DNA of 64,000 nt from Elusimicrobiaceae bacterium. Lineage in GTDB: Bacteria > Elusimicrobiota > Elusimicrobia > Elusimicrobiales > Elusimicrobiaceae. The position numbers and the translations under genes are program-made. The notes under the pieces are model-generated. The model made no database searches. It was not told the DNA's origin and saw only the letters and a program-made list of their open reading frames with translations. Where the stretch lies: positions 23,007 to 87,006 of the forward strand of contig JAFVFN010000013.1 of assembly GCA_017475405.1 (NCBI GenBank), given 5' to 3'. Below are positions 16,626 to 26,800 of the stretch, one piece after another. Every line of letters begins with the position of its first letter. Position 1 is the first letter of the stretch.

Positions 16626-17987
16626 ATGTTGACATTTAAACCGAAGAAAGTATTTGAGAAATTAAATAAGATGGATCGCAAACAGGCCTATACGATCGGA
16701 GCGATTGTAATCGTGTCCGTGGTGGCGCTGTTAATGTTGGTTTCCGCGGTCAGTACCCGGGATGAATCTTTTGAGGGGATGGCAGCGCGCGGGTATGATT
16801 TGGCCAATATGCCGTTTGCCACGGATCAGGCCGAACAATATTTATTGGCTTCCAAATATCCGGATATGCGTGAAAACGGATCTACCCTGCTCTATTCGGC
16901 TGCCGAAAAAGAGGCACGCCAAGAAGAAGATGCTCAAGCTCTTGAGGAGGAACAGGGCTTTTCTTCCGCTTCCGACGATGAATCTCCCTATGAGGATAAT
17001 ACTTCGGCTGCCCGTTCCGATAACGGAGGGTATGGCGGATATGCTGGTCGCCGGGGCGGCAGCAGTCGGGGACAAACTGAAATTGGACAATTATCCTCTT
17101 CCGGAATGGCTTCTGCCGGAGGCAGCGGTTTCGGAGCCACCTATGGCCCCACGGGAGACTTCAGACAGTTCAAAGGCCGTGAAAACAAAGGCAATGAAGC
17201 ACCAGTTACGTTAAACACGGGCAATGCTCGTCAGGCATTGGCGCAGTTTCGGCAGGGAAGCCGTGCAACGGCCAGTTTTAAAGAAAACAAGATGACGGGT
17301 GCTCGCAAAGCTTTAATGGGCGGCAATGTGGCCGGCAGCGAAGCTGTCGGTAAAGACGGTGTTGATTTGAGTAAACTGCAAAGCGGGGGATTGACGTTGG
17401 ACACGGATGCCCCGCCTTCCAGTACGGATTTAGATAACTTAGACAAGCAAGTAGCGGATGCTGCCAAAAAAGCAGAAGAGCAGAAAAAAAATGAAGAAAA
17501 GAAACTCAGCTTTTGGGAACAATTGGGGCAGGATTTATTGCGTCAGATGGCTACCTCGTTGGTAAGCTCTATTATGGATGGAGTGGGTGATACCATTAAA
17601 GGTGGCATTAACGGACAGCGTGCTTACTACAGTGCCCGTCGTGGCGCAAGTAATGATGTGTATAAGTATGTATCATCTACTGATAAATATGATGCAAATA
17701 ATCCTTATGGATTGACAAAGGAGAAGTTTAACGAGTATAGAACTGATATTGTTGACAACAAAATGAAACCCGGATCATTCTATCGTACACATGGTAAAAC
17801 CAATCCGTATGCTTCCTCGAAAGCGAGTTCAGCTCGTACCGAGACATCTACTGGATATAATGGAAGTACTCATAATAGTACTCAAATTGGCCAAACGGGT
17901 GGTAATGATAGTGGTGCTAAAAATCCTTGTCCTTCTGGTCAAAACCCTGTATACGAGAACGATGGGAAAACGTATAAGTGTAAATAA
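16626..17987 (+). CDS. Unrecognised membrane-anchored low-complexity protein
   Basis: I do not recognise this 453-residue protein. It has a short basic cytoplasmic N-terminus, one membrane segment (about 22-43) and a long extracytoplasmic part: a Gly/Ser/Asp-rich stretch (about 110-190), a segment with SGGLTLD and a short coiled coil, a hydrophobic-amphipathic stretch near 300, and a Ser/Thr/Gly-rich tail ending NPCPSGQNPVYENDGKTYKC with two cysteines. ATG 16626 is chosen because translation from the earlier GTG would add a segment lying in the leader hairpin; the ribosome site (AGGG) is weak. It is the first gene of a run of five or six proteins of the same design. The last 300 bases are more AT-rich than the rest. 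Confidence 0.75.
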   Translation: MLTFKPKKVFEKLNKMDRKQAYTIGAIVIVSVVALLMLVSAVSTRDESFEGMAARGYDLANMPFATDQAEQYLLASKYPDMRENGSTLLYSAAEKEARQEEDAQALEEEQGFSSASDDESPYEDNTSAARSDNGGYGGYAGRRGGSSRGQTEIGQLSSSGMASAGGSGFGATYGPTGDFRQFKGRENKGNEAPVTLNTGNARQALAQFRQGSRATASFKENKMTGARKALMGGNVAGSEAVGKDGVDLSKLQSGGLTLDTDAPPSSTDLDNLDKQVADAAKKAEEQKKNEEKKLSFWEQLGQDLLRQMATSLVSSIMDGVGDTIKGGINGQRAYYSARRGASNDVYKYVSSTDKYDANNPYGLTKEKFNEYRTDIVDNKMKPGSFYRTHGKTNPYASSKASSARTETSTGYNGSTHNSTQIGQTGGNDSGAKNPCPSGQNPVYENDGKTYKCK

Positions 17988-18013
17988 AATTTTCATCATA
18001 GGAGGCAAATACT

Positions 18014-19567
18014 ATGAACTTATTTAAATGGCTCAAAAATAAAGCAGGCAAAATGCCTATTACGATTACCCAGGCAGCAGGACTTACTGCTGTGGTGGGC
18101 GCGGCGGGATTTGCCGCTATGAATTATCTGAGTACTCCCTCGGATGGTAATAACACATTTATGCCTCCTACGTTTAACCAGGGAGAAGTAGTATATGTGT
18201 CCCAAAACGGTGGAGGCGGTCAATATGAGGCTAACGGGGAAGTAGGTTCTTCATTTAATGCAGCTCCGTCCCGTTCCATTCAACTGGCTAATGAGCAGGC
18301 GGTACGCCAAGCGCAAACCCGTGCTTTGGAAGAATCTTCTCAGCAAACTCCTGTTTATGGGGCAGAAGGAAGTCAAACGGGTAACACACCTCAAGCTTAC
18401 CAATTATCCGGAGCAGATCTCGGATTAGGTTTAGGTGGAGGAAAAAATAAAGATTTAAGTGCTTCGTTAGATACGTTTTCTACGATTCAGAACCAATTAG
18501 CTGGGGTTACCGATGCTGTGAATCAGGCACAGGCTAATGCTGCGCAGCAAGGTGCCCAAGGGGCTAAACCCGGGGAAGCTGTTGCAGGTCAGAGTGCAGC
18601 CCAACTGGCTAGTGCACAACGCAATTGGGGAAACGGTGGCTTAACCCGTGCAGGTGGTGGAGGAAGCGGATCCGCCAACTCATTTGCGATTCAAGACAGT
18701 GGTAAAAATGCCAGAACTCGCGGAGGTTCGGCTGAAGAAGCTGAACAGTTGGGAAATGCTGTTGCTCAGGCTCGTGCGGCCATGTCTAATTTACAAGTAG
18801 AAGGATCTCGTATGCGTGCGCAAGCTAACTTTGGCAATTCGGAAGGGTTTCGCAATGATCGTAATGCCGGTACGCATGCTTCTCGTCGATTTGGTCAAGG
18901 AAAAGATGAGCTTGATTTTATCCGCAAAAAATCAGCTGCTATTGCGTCCAATAAAACCAATGCGGCAAACGAGGCTGGTTCTCCGTTCTTAGCCAGTACA
19001 AAAATCTCTGGCGGACTGACAGTCAACGGAGACAATATTACGACCGGACAAGGTTCTTCATCGGGAGATTTGAGTAGTTTTGACAAACAGATGAAAGGAA
19101 TTGATGCTAAGATGAATAAAATACAAGCCAATCAAGATGAGCGAAAATTAGCTAGAGATGAATTAAAGGCTTGGTTTTGGCGTGCACTGTTGGCTGGTAT
19201 GGCGGCAATGATTACTATTTCGCTGTTAGCTAGAACGTTTTGGGGATGGTTTGCAGCTATTGCCATGGCAGCGGTTACAGCAGCTTATATTTGGGTTGGT
19301 GCAATTAAACAAATCACGCACTATAATGGAGTTTGTGGTAGTGATACCTGGACGACCCTGGGTTGGACATTAGCAGGGATTTTAACAGGTGGTATAGTTG
19401 CCGCACTTATTTGGGGACCTCAAATCGCTGCATTTATCAAAGGGCTCTTTACGTCTTCTGCAGAAGCCACAACAGGTGCCGGTACGGCTGGTTCTATGGA
19501 AGGTGCTGCCAGTGGTAGTAGCGTAGTTAATGGTGGAGCAGATGCAGGCGGTGCTTATTGGGCTTAA
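18014..19567 (+). CDS. Unrecognised membrane protein, paralogue A
   Basis: The 517-residue protein starts MNLFKWLKN, with a membrane segment at about 20-38, then about 330 residues rich in Ala, Gln, Gly and Ser, and a C-terminal block of three to four membrane segments (about 385-475) before a Gly/Ala tail. An AGGAGG site precedes the ATG. It is a paralogue of the protein at 19879: both share the N-terminus, the motif FLAS-x3-SGG[LI]TV followed by SSGDL, a charged helix ending QDER, and the terminal membrane block. Function unknown. Position between similar proteins suggests a shared envelope complex. Confidence 0.75.
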   Translation: MNLFKWLKNKAGKMPITITQAAGLTAVVGAAGFAAMNYLSTPSDGNNTFMPPTFNQGEVVYVSQNGGGGQYEANGEVGSSFNAAPSRSIQLANEQAVRQAQTRALEESSQQTPVYGAEGSQTGNTPQAYQLSGADLGLGLGGGKNKDLSASLDTFSTIQNQLAGVTDAVNQAQANAAQQGAQGAKPGEAVAGQSAAQLASAQRNWGNGGLTRAGGGGSGSANSFAIQDSGKNARTRGGSAEEAEQLGNAVAQARAAMSNLQVEGSRMRAQANFGNSEGFRNDRNAGTHASRRFGQGKDELDFIRKKSAAIASNKTNAANEAGSPFLASTKISGGLTVNGDNITTGQGSSSGDLSSFDKQMKGIDAKMNKIQANQDERKLARDELKAWFWRALLAGMAAMITISLLARTFWGWFAAIAMAAVTAAYIWVGAIKQITHYNGVCGSDTWTTLGWTLAGILTGGIVAALIWGPQIAAFIKGLFTSSAEATTGAGTAGSMEGAASGSSVVNGGADAGGAYWA

Positions 19568-19614
19568 ACTATATTTTGCCTATGCTTTATGACATAAATA
19601 TTTAGGGAAGAGAT

Positions 19615-19869
19615 ATGAGTAAAAATATACGATTAGGACCTAAAAGCAAGTTTTGGGTATTAGTGATTTTGTCTGTGATGGTTGTTGCATGGTTTATTTT
19701 GGGAATCTATTTGCATGTGCAAGTAGTTCAAAGTCGAGCCAAGGTAGAGCAAAATCGCATAGAAACGTCTCGCCGTCAAGAGTTTTTGCGACGTGGAGCA
19801 CAATACAAACAAGATTTACAACAGCGCAATCAACCGTCTAAAGCACGGAATGTGTTTGACGGCAGATAG
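19615..19869 (+). CDS. Small single-pass membrane protein
   Basis: This 84-residue protein has one membrane segment (about 13-35) followed by a basic and glutamine-rich helix likely to form a coiled coil. The size and topology recall small division or pilus assembly proteins, but no family can be named. A GGGAAGAG site precedes the ATG, and the next gene starts nine bases after the stop, so it belongs to the operon. Confidence 0.75.
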   Translation: MSKNIRLGPKSKFWVLVILSVMVVAWFILGIYLHVQVVQSRAKVEQNRIETSRRQEFLRRGAQYKQDLQQRNQPSKARNVFDGR

Positions 19870-19878
19870 GAGGAAAAT

Positions 19879-21351
19879 ATGAACTTATTTCGTTTCCTAA
19901 AGAGTACCAAAGGTGCTATTAAACCTTTAAATGCACTGATTATTTCCGGTGCAGCTGGTGCTGTATTTGCATATACCGTAAATACAGCAGCTGATCATCA
20001 AATTCAAGCAGAGCGTGCCGTACGTACGTTAACCAGTATTGAGGGAACAGCTCCTCAGGAAGGCATGCATCGCCAGGGCGGACTTCTTACCTCAATTAAT
20101 GTGCGTGACGGACGCAGTGAATTAGCCACGGCCGAAGAGCGTGCTGCCATGAAAGGTACCAGTGCCTTAGACAGATATGAAGCCAACCAACGGGCCTTAG
20201 GCAATATGGACTCCTCTTTGGGTCGTATGGCAGAGTTTTCCGAATCGGAAGGATTAAACGTTGGGAATCGTGATGCGGTGCAATCATCTGCACGTTTTTC
20301 TGTGGGGAATCCGAACGCTGCTGCCGGGGATGCAGTAGTAGACGGGGGGTATACTCGCAGTGCTGCTTCACAAGGTGAAAGTGGTGCGCAAGGGGGACAG
20401 AATCAACTTCCTTCTGCTTCCATTACGCGGGCCTCCGGTAATTCCTTTGGTGGAGCACCAGGCGCAGTATCGGGGGGTATTACTGCACAAGGCGGTCGTA
20501 CTGCCGGCACAGAAGGTCCGCAACGTTTGTCCGGTGCCATGCCGGGCGGCAGCAATATTGTTTCTCAGCGCGGTTTGGACGGGGCCTTAGCTCAGGGAGG
20601 AACTTCTTCTTTTGGACGAGATCGCAACGGACGTACAACGCGTGGACGTAATATTGGGGCAGAGCGTAATGAACTGCGGGATATCGTTAAAAAATCAGCG
20701 GTTGCCGCGGCCAATACACGTGCATCTGCCAACGAAGGCGGCCGTGCATTTTTGGCCAGTAATCAGTCTTCTGGCGGAATTACAGTAGACGGAGCCGGAG
20801 AAGATCCTACAGCCTCATCCGGTGATTTAGCTCCTACGGACAAAAAATTAAAAGCTGTAGGCAATAAGTTAAAAGATATTGAAAATGAGCAAGATGAGCG
20901 CGGTAAACTGCAAAACGCATTAAAAATCCAGATGCTTGCAACGATATTGGGTTCTATTGGCATGATAATAGCTGGTGCTGTTATCTTAACGAAGTTGGAT
21001 GCAGCTGCCGCTGCTGCCACGGTTCCTGCTGTCGCTGCTGCTATTAAATTAAAACGTTGGTTAATTGCTGCTGCAATGATGGCAGTGGTTACAGCAGCTA
21101 ATGCATGGTTGATGCTCCGTGCAGCTAAGTTTATTGATAGATATGCTACGAGCGGTGGTGTCGGCTTAGCTAAATTGGCGGCTATTTTAGCGCCTGTTAT
21201 GGTGGCCGGTATGGTATATACGGCAATTAATCCTACGGGTTGGAGTAAATTAGGTGCTACAATTTGGGCTAAAGTTAAGGCGGCCTTTGAGCCAATTGGG
21301 TTAGTCTTAGGTCAAGTGACTAATAGTGTATTAGGATTAATTAAATTTTAA
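19879..21351 (+). CDS. Unrecognised membrane protein, paralogue B
   Basis: The 490-residue protein is the second copy of the design seen at 18014-19567. It has MNLFRFLKS with a membrane segment (about 20-36), a long Gly/Ala/Ser/Gln-rich region with Arg-Gly pairs, the shared block FLASNQSSGGITVDG followed by SSGDL, a charged helix ending EQDER, and four membrane segments in the last 150 residues. An AGGAGG site precedes the ATG. The linker regions differ strongly from paralogue A, while the N- and C-terminal parts are kept, so those ends probably do the conserved work. Function unknown. Confidence 0.75.
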   Translation: MNLFRFLKSTKGAIKPLNALIISGAAGAVFAYTVNTAADHQIQAERAVRTLTSIEGTAPQEGMHRQGGLLTSINVRDGRSELATAEERAAMKGTSALDRYEANQRALGNMDSSLGRMAEFSESEGLNVGNRDAVQSSARFSVGNPNAAAGDAVVDGGYTRSAASQGESGAQGGQNQLPSASITRASGNSFGGAPGAVSGGITAQGGRTAGTEGPQRLSGAMPGGSNIVSQRGLDGALAQGGTSSFGRDRNGRTTRGRNIGAERNELRDIVKKSAVAAANTRASANEGGRAFLASNQSSGGITVDGAGEDPTASSGDLAPTDKKLKAVGNKLKDIENEQDERGKLQNALKIQMLATILGSIGMIIAGAVILTKLDAAAAAATVPAVAAAIKLKRWLIAAAMMAVVTAANAWLMLRAAKFIDRYATSGGVGLAKLAAILAPVMVAGMVYTAINPTGWSKLGATIWAKVKAAFEPIGLVLGQVTNSVLGLIKF

Positions 21352-21354
21352 CAA

Positions 21355-21393
21355 CACACATAGGGAGTGCCCTACAGCACTCCCTAACTGTGT
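21355..21393 (+). terminator. Strong hairpin between operon genes, possible terminator or attenuator
   Basis: A perfect ten-base-pair stem TAGGGAGTGC / GCACTCCCTA (21361-21370 and 21377-21386) with a six-base loop is extended by CACACA / TGTG on the outside. It lies four bases after paralogue B. There is no T run, so termination may be partial or the hairpin may protect the upstream mRNA. TATAAT at 21399-21404 lies just before the next ATG. Confidence 0.6.
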
Positions 21394-21409
21394 GATAATA
21401 TAATATGAT

Positions 21410-23749
21410 ATGAGTAATAAACCTCCGCAACCGCCCAATTCCGTACCGGAAGAAGATCTCAGTTTGCACGAGAACTTTGCTCCGATTATTGCGGAAAACG
21501 GTCTAATCAGGCAGAAGAAGGCTCCCGAAGTAAATGAGGAGAGCCTGCCGGCTTTTTTAACCAGATTAGATACGTTACAAGATTTGGTGGAGCTCCGGCA
21601 TGCCGAGCAGGAAGAACAAGAAAAACAACAGGAGCATAAGCAGACTGCTGCCCAAGAAACTCCTGTTCCTGCACAAAATAATTCAGTGAGTACTTTGCCG
21701 GCAAAGGAGGATTCGTCTGCTGTTGAAAAGCCTGTATTAGACTTGGCGGATTCTGTTTCACAGCAAACTATTGACTCAGAACAAACGCAAGAGACTCCCG
21801 CTGTGACAAAGGAAGTTGCTACGCTGGTTACGGATATACAGGAAACTATTCCCGAAAATTTACCGACTGAACCGGCGCCAAATTTCTCAGAGGCTACTTC
21901 GGCAGATTTACCCACCGCTTTACGAGAACTTTCTACGGAAATAGTTCCTGTTTCTGAAAAAACGCTTACCAAGACCAAGAAAAAATCTAAATCCAGGAGC
22001 GCTAATAAAAAGCCGCAAGCAAAAAAGTCAGCGCAGCAAGCGTCTGCTACAGGTCAAGACGGGGTACCTCCGAACAATCCGGATCAAACTCCTCAGCAAT
22101 CAGCTAAACGCAGACGTCGCTGGCCCTGGGTTCTTGCAGTATTATTGTGTTTGTTTTTAGGCGGGATTAGCGGTTTGGTTCCCGTAGAAAAGATTCCGGT
22201 GCTTCGGGAATTGGCGTATGCCATGGGTTTTAGTAAAGATGATACGTCTCGTATGTCATTTTTGCGGGCGCTGCTCACTTGGACCGATAAAAATATCGGG
22301 CTGCCCGGCAATTGGGGGGGAGACGGAGTTGAAGGACCCTCGTTATTGGCACGGGGTGGTGTCGGAGAGGGGCGATCTGCTACAGGCAGTGACGCGGATA
22401 CTGCCGGACTAAATATCCGCGTGGACCGCGCGGGCGGTAAAACCAGTTTGATTAATATGCAGGCACTCAATGAGCTGCAGCGAAAAAAAGGGTATGCCCT
22501 GGATGGTGTGCGCGGAGCTGTCAAATTAAATCCCGGACAGGAAGAAGCCGATTTGGGACCTGCCGTTTTACGAGATGATGCTGTCAATGTGCGCACAGAA
22601 TCCGGTCGTGCGCAGGGAGATGTGTATTTTGGCAGCGATAATTCGGCGATTAACCGCAATTTTAAAGACGGATATGATTCTGTTAAAACGTTGGCGCGTG
22701 TAAAAAATCCGCATATTGCCAACGGAGTCCCCATTGATTGGCTTACGAATATGACCAAGCGTACCATGAAAACGGATACAGCCCTGGGGGGAGTTAACAA
22801 AGAACTAAACGGTACGCAAGTCGCTTGGGGCAGTGACGTGGCAGATGTAGGCGAGCAGAAGCCCCATCGGGATTTGTATCATGCCTGGATTACCAGTCGT
22901 ATGTCTAAATATACACCGAACTTAATGTTAAAAAAGGGGTTGGCGGATTCTGCGTTTTTGGGTGCGGATATCCCGACTACGGCTTCTAATGTGCTGAGTT
23001 TCACGGGTATCCAGGTGGATATGGATTCTTTACAGACTGATCAAAAAGAATGGAATGAATATTTGGAATGGGAAAAAGTCTGTAAAGCGGAATTATCCGA
23101 TAAGGGGGCAAGCGGAAAAATTGATAATGCCATTAACGAATATAATAATTTGTTTGTTCAATTTAATGATAAAGCAACTCCTAATGTAGGTTTTCCGCAG
23201 GATTGTTCCCCAGATGGCCTCAGTGCTCAAAAACAAAGTGAATTTGTGGGGAAGATCAGCACCATAGTGAAATTATGTAATACTGTAACAAACGGATATA
23301 ATGTATTGCGTGAGAAATGCGATATGCATTCTTTTGAAGGGAGTTGTGATACCACAATTGTGCAAACATACTCTACCAAATGGAGTAGTTTTCAGGGATA
23401 TTGCGAAGACAAATATAAGGAAGCGGAAGAGGCGTGGAAAAAAGCTTGGTGTCAAGCGCATAAACAACAGTGTGAGGACGGTGATGGACCGCCGGACTAT
23501 CCGTGGCCTGAATGGGTTAATACAGATTCTAAAAAATATACACAAACTGCCTGGAATAACGGCAGGAGTATTGAGGATGATGTAAAACAAGATACAGGGG
23601 CCGATAGTGAGTACTTTGCTGCAGTAATACGTGCCCAAGTAGATGCTGATGGAAATGTTACGTATATTAAACCAGAGTATGAGGAACAGTCCCAAAAGAA
23701 TGTACAAAAAACTATTTATGAAGGAATGCAGGAAAACAAGACTTTATAG
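21410..23749 (+). CDS. Unrecognised membrane-anchored protein with long cytoplasmic arm
   Basis: The 779-residue protein has an unusual layout: about 235 residues of disordered Glu/Gln/Pro/Ser-rich sequence ending in a Lys-rich stretch (about 185-210), then RRRRW and a membrane segment (about 240-262), then about 500 extracytoplasmic residues. The outer part carries eight or more cysteines between about 560 and 690 and a Pro/Trp-rich patch (GPPDYPWPEW). I do not recognise a family. No ribosome site precedes the ATG; a TATAAT ends six bases before it, so a leaderless transcript is possible. It follows the hairpin after paralogue B and shares the single-anchor design of its neighbours. Confidence 0.75.
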   Translation: MSNKPPQPPNSVPEEDLSLHENFAPIIAENGLIRQKKAPEVNEESLPAFLTRLDTLQDLVELRHAEQEEQEKQQEHKQTAAQETPVPAQNNSVSTLPAKEDSSAVEKPVLDLADSVSQQTIDSEQTQETPAVTKEVATLVTDIQETIPENLPTEPAPNFSEATSADLPTALRELSTEIVPVSEKTLTKTKKKSKSRSANKKPQAKKSAQQASATGQDGVPPNNPDQTPQQSAKRRRRWPWVLAVLLCLFLGGISGLVPVEKIPVLRELAYAMGFSKDDTSRMSFLRALLTWTDKNIGLPGNWGGDGVEGPSLLARGGVGEGRSATGSDADTAGLNIRVDRAGGKTSLINMQALNELQRKKGYALDGVRGAVKLNPGQEEADLGPAVLRDDAVNVRTESGRAQGDVYFGSDNSAINRNFKDGYDSVKTLARVKNPHIANGVPIDWLTNMTKRTMKTDTALGGVNKELNGTQVAWGSDVADVGEQKPHRDLYHAWITSRMSKYTPNLMLKKGLADSAFLGADIPTTASNVLSFTGIQVDMDSLQTDQKEWNEYLEWEKVCKAELSDKGASGKIDNAINEYNNLFVQFNDKATPNVGFPQDCSPDGLSAQKQSEFVGKISTIVKLCNTVTNGYNVLREKCDMHSFEGSCDTTIVQTYSTKWSSFQGYCEDKYKEAEEAWKKAWCQAHKQQCEDGDGPPDYPWPEWVNTDSKKYTQTAWNNGRSIEDDVKQDTGADSEYFAAVIRAQVDADGNVTYIKPEYEEQSQKNVQKTIYEGMQENKTL

Positions 23750-23760
23750 TAAATAGGGGC

Positions 23761-23788
23761 TTGAAAAAATGAAAAATAGTTGTATAAT
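23761..23788 (+). promoter_or_regulatory. Promoter of the 1233-residue protein gene
   Basis: TTGAAA at 23761-23766 and TATAAT at 23783-23788 are 16 bases apart. They begin 12 bases after the previous stop and give a leader of about 100 bases. Confidence 0.7.
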
Positions 23789-23813
23789 AAAAGTAAGAGG
23801 TATTGTAAATTAA

Positions 23814-23847
23814 GTTGTTACGCAATGGGAATCCAGTTGCGAACAAC
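23814..23847 (+). promoter_or_regulatory. Leader hairpin before the 1233-residue protein gene
   Basis: GTTGTT-A-CGCAA (23814-23825) pairs with TTGCGAACAAC (23837-23847): 11 base pairs with one bulged A and an 11-base loop. It is followed by AT-rich sequence and a strong AGGAGG site, not by a T run, so it is more likely a stability or control element than a terminator. Confidence 0.55.
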
Positions 23848-23894
23848 CCATAATTTATTTTCTGTATTTGCAGTTATTTACATAGGAGGCTCGT

Positions 23895-26800
23895 ATGCCA
23901 GAGGAAAAGAAAGAGAAGTTTACCTTTAGCGACAAGATCAAAAACAGCAAACCTGCTGGCAATAAATCTTTCGCTAAATCTTCGGCCAAAATTGGCAGAG
24001 ACGGCAAACCGAAAGCCACGCTCTTTGAGCGCACGCGTCGGGATGCTCCGTTCTTTATTGCTGCGCTCGTGGCTTTGCTGTTGTTGCCGTTTTTGTATAA
24101 GTACAGCGGTCAGGCCAGCGAAGAACAATTACTCACGCCGGGCAATGAACAAACCGATTTTGACCCGGAACGTTATGGTTTTGATACCGCGATGATTGAA
24201 GATCCGGACGGTCAGATTGCCCAGTTGGCAGGTCGCGATTCGCTTTCTTTAATCAAAGGCTGGGGTTCCGATCAGGAAGAGGATTATGGCCGTGACGATA
24301 TGGATTTGGATGCCTCCTCGTCTTATATGGGGTCTGCTTCCGGGGAATATGCTGCCGAGCATCATTCTTCTTCAGAAATGGATGTGGAAGACAACACCAC
24401 CAATATCTATAAACGTCGGGCCGGTGCTGCTACCAGAGCTGCTTTTCGCCGTACTAAGATTGGTACGCTTAATTCAGCCGGGTTACGTCGTCCGGGCGGC
24501 AGCCGTTTAGGGATTAATAACTGGGGCGGCGGCTTAAAATCTGCTGCCAAGAAAGTCGGTTCTGCGGCTCCTACCAGTGGTCCTAAGCCGGTTTCTCTGC
24601 AACCCCTTCGTGCGGCCGGAAGCCGTTCTACGTTTGGTCAGGGCGGGGCTGCTGCGGCTCGCAGATCTAAGGACAACATGGGTAAGGCCAATGCTGTGGA
24701 GGCCTTACGGGATTCTTATGTTAAACCTGTCGATCCGACTCGTTCTGGCGGTTTGGACTTATTCTCCGACGGCAGAATGGGTGGATCCGGTAAACTCGAC
24801 CATTCTATCAATATCACCCCGGGTAAAGAACCCTGGTGGTGGGATATGATGAAAACTCGTATGCAGGAAGAATGGATGGCTCGTTTTAAACGTAAATGGG
24901 ATTGGATTAACTGGATGGATAAACTCGCTCAAAATATTTTGGGTCAAGTTGCCAACTGTTTAATCACCGGAGATTCCGGCGGTGATGTAGACCACATGTT
25001 GGGTGATTTTGGTGTAAACAGCACCGTAGAAGCAACCTGTTGTGGCGTTAAACAATCCAAATGGGTAGGTTTTGCAGGACCTGATATCCCCTTTGAAAAA
25101 AATTCCTGTAAGGGATTTGCTAAATCTCACAAAGACCTTTGTTCCGAGGATTGGAAAGCTCCTTCCGGCGGTAAAAACATGGGTTTTGTGGGACAACGTT
25201 TATGTTGTTTCGGGATCTGTAATACAGGAGCCTATCTCTCCGGAGATCTCGGTTTAAATGTTGATGGCATGAGTTGTACCGATATGCCAAACTATACCGT
25301 TATCCCCTCGGGTGAAGCCCGCAAGTGGAATATTTACACCTATGTGGTGGCGCGTAACTACTTCCCGGATTCTTTGAAAACTAAATTCAAAGGACTTCCG
25401 ACCAGTGGTAAAAACTTGTTATGTTCATCGATGGATCGCAGCCATGGTGGCAGTTCCTTAAACCATGCTCAAATAACGGGCGGAGTAGGACATGTGGCTG
25501 CTGAAAAAGATGAGGCCATGCAACAGATTATTGCTCAAACCGCGGCTACTAAGACCGTTCCAAGCGAACAACAAAAAATCCGCGAACGAACCTTGGAAGT
25601 AGATCAAGAAAGTCTTAAAGATGCTTGTGTAATTGTTGTTTCCCGCGGGAATGTGCTCCCGTATGAGGCGATGAAAAACCACATCATGGATCTCTTTAAA
25701 GAATTAGGAAATGGCAATGTGACTGAACAGGAAGCCGAGCATGCATTCTATCAGTTAGATCTGATGTTGGTAAGTTCTTTCGCAGCTAAAAACAAATTAG
25801 CTTATTCTCAATGGTTTGAATCGGGACATAAACTCAAAGAATTATTACCGCTTCCCTATTGGGAATTTGAAAACGCTTACATTCAACATAAAAAAGTTAC
25901 GCACAAGAGAGATGGAAGCCGTGATAATGTATATAAGGCCAAATGGCGTGTAGCCGGTTTGGATATGGTCAGAGGGCCGGTTTGTTACTATGACAATCTG
26001 AACATTGAATGCGGATCGGAAGATACTGCTACGGCTAAATTACACTTTAACCAAACCAGTTTTAAAGGCGGTTCCGGTGTAAAACCGAACGTAAACGATG
26101 TAGAAGTGTCGGCAGAGTTCCGCTACTTAAATCATGGGACTCAAGGTGCGAAAACACCTGTCACTCAACCTATGATTAAGCCGGATACCAGTGCTGACAA
26201 TGGATTTACGTTTACATATACGTTTGACCGTATTTATGATTCCAATCAGGTAACTCATACGGGAGAAGCTGTTTCGTTGAATGATCCTGCGAAAGGTGGA
26301 TTGGTAGGCAACATCATATGGACAGCCAAACGGGGTGAACAAATTGTCACACGGACGTGTCCGCTCAACCTCTCTGGAGACGGTGATTCTCCCATTGTAG
26401 ACCCGAAACCGTGCCCGCAAGGCGCACAGACTAGTAAAGAATGTTGTGAAACCATCTATGGTTCACAAGATCCGGCTAACAACTACAAGTGGGAAGGCGG
26501 TAAGTGTGTAATTACACCTAAGCCGCAACCCCAACCCGGCAAATATACGGTATTTGCTCCGCAGATTAGCTGTGTTCCCAACACGACGACTGATCGCCGC
26601 GAGGTAACAGGGAATATATCGTGTAATCTGTTTGGCAGTCCCTTAGTGGGTAAATATAATACCTCGGGTCAGTCTTGTAAGGATCTGTTCGGGTTCTCGA
26701 TGGACTCTAAACAAGCTACGGCTTTTGTAAACCGTGTCAAAGAGGCTTACAATGCCCAGCATACCGACTTGCCAATTAAGTTTGATAAAACTTATCCGCA

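Noticed and set aside
22093..22800. 235-codon minus-strand frame inside the gene at 21410
   Set aside because: It is a mirror of a plus-strand gene with a membrane anchor; no ribosome site and no protein pattern.
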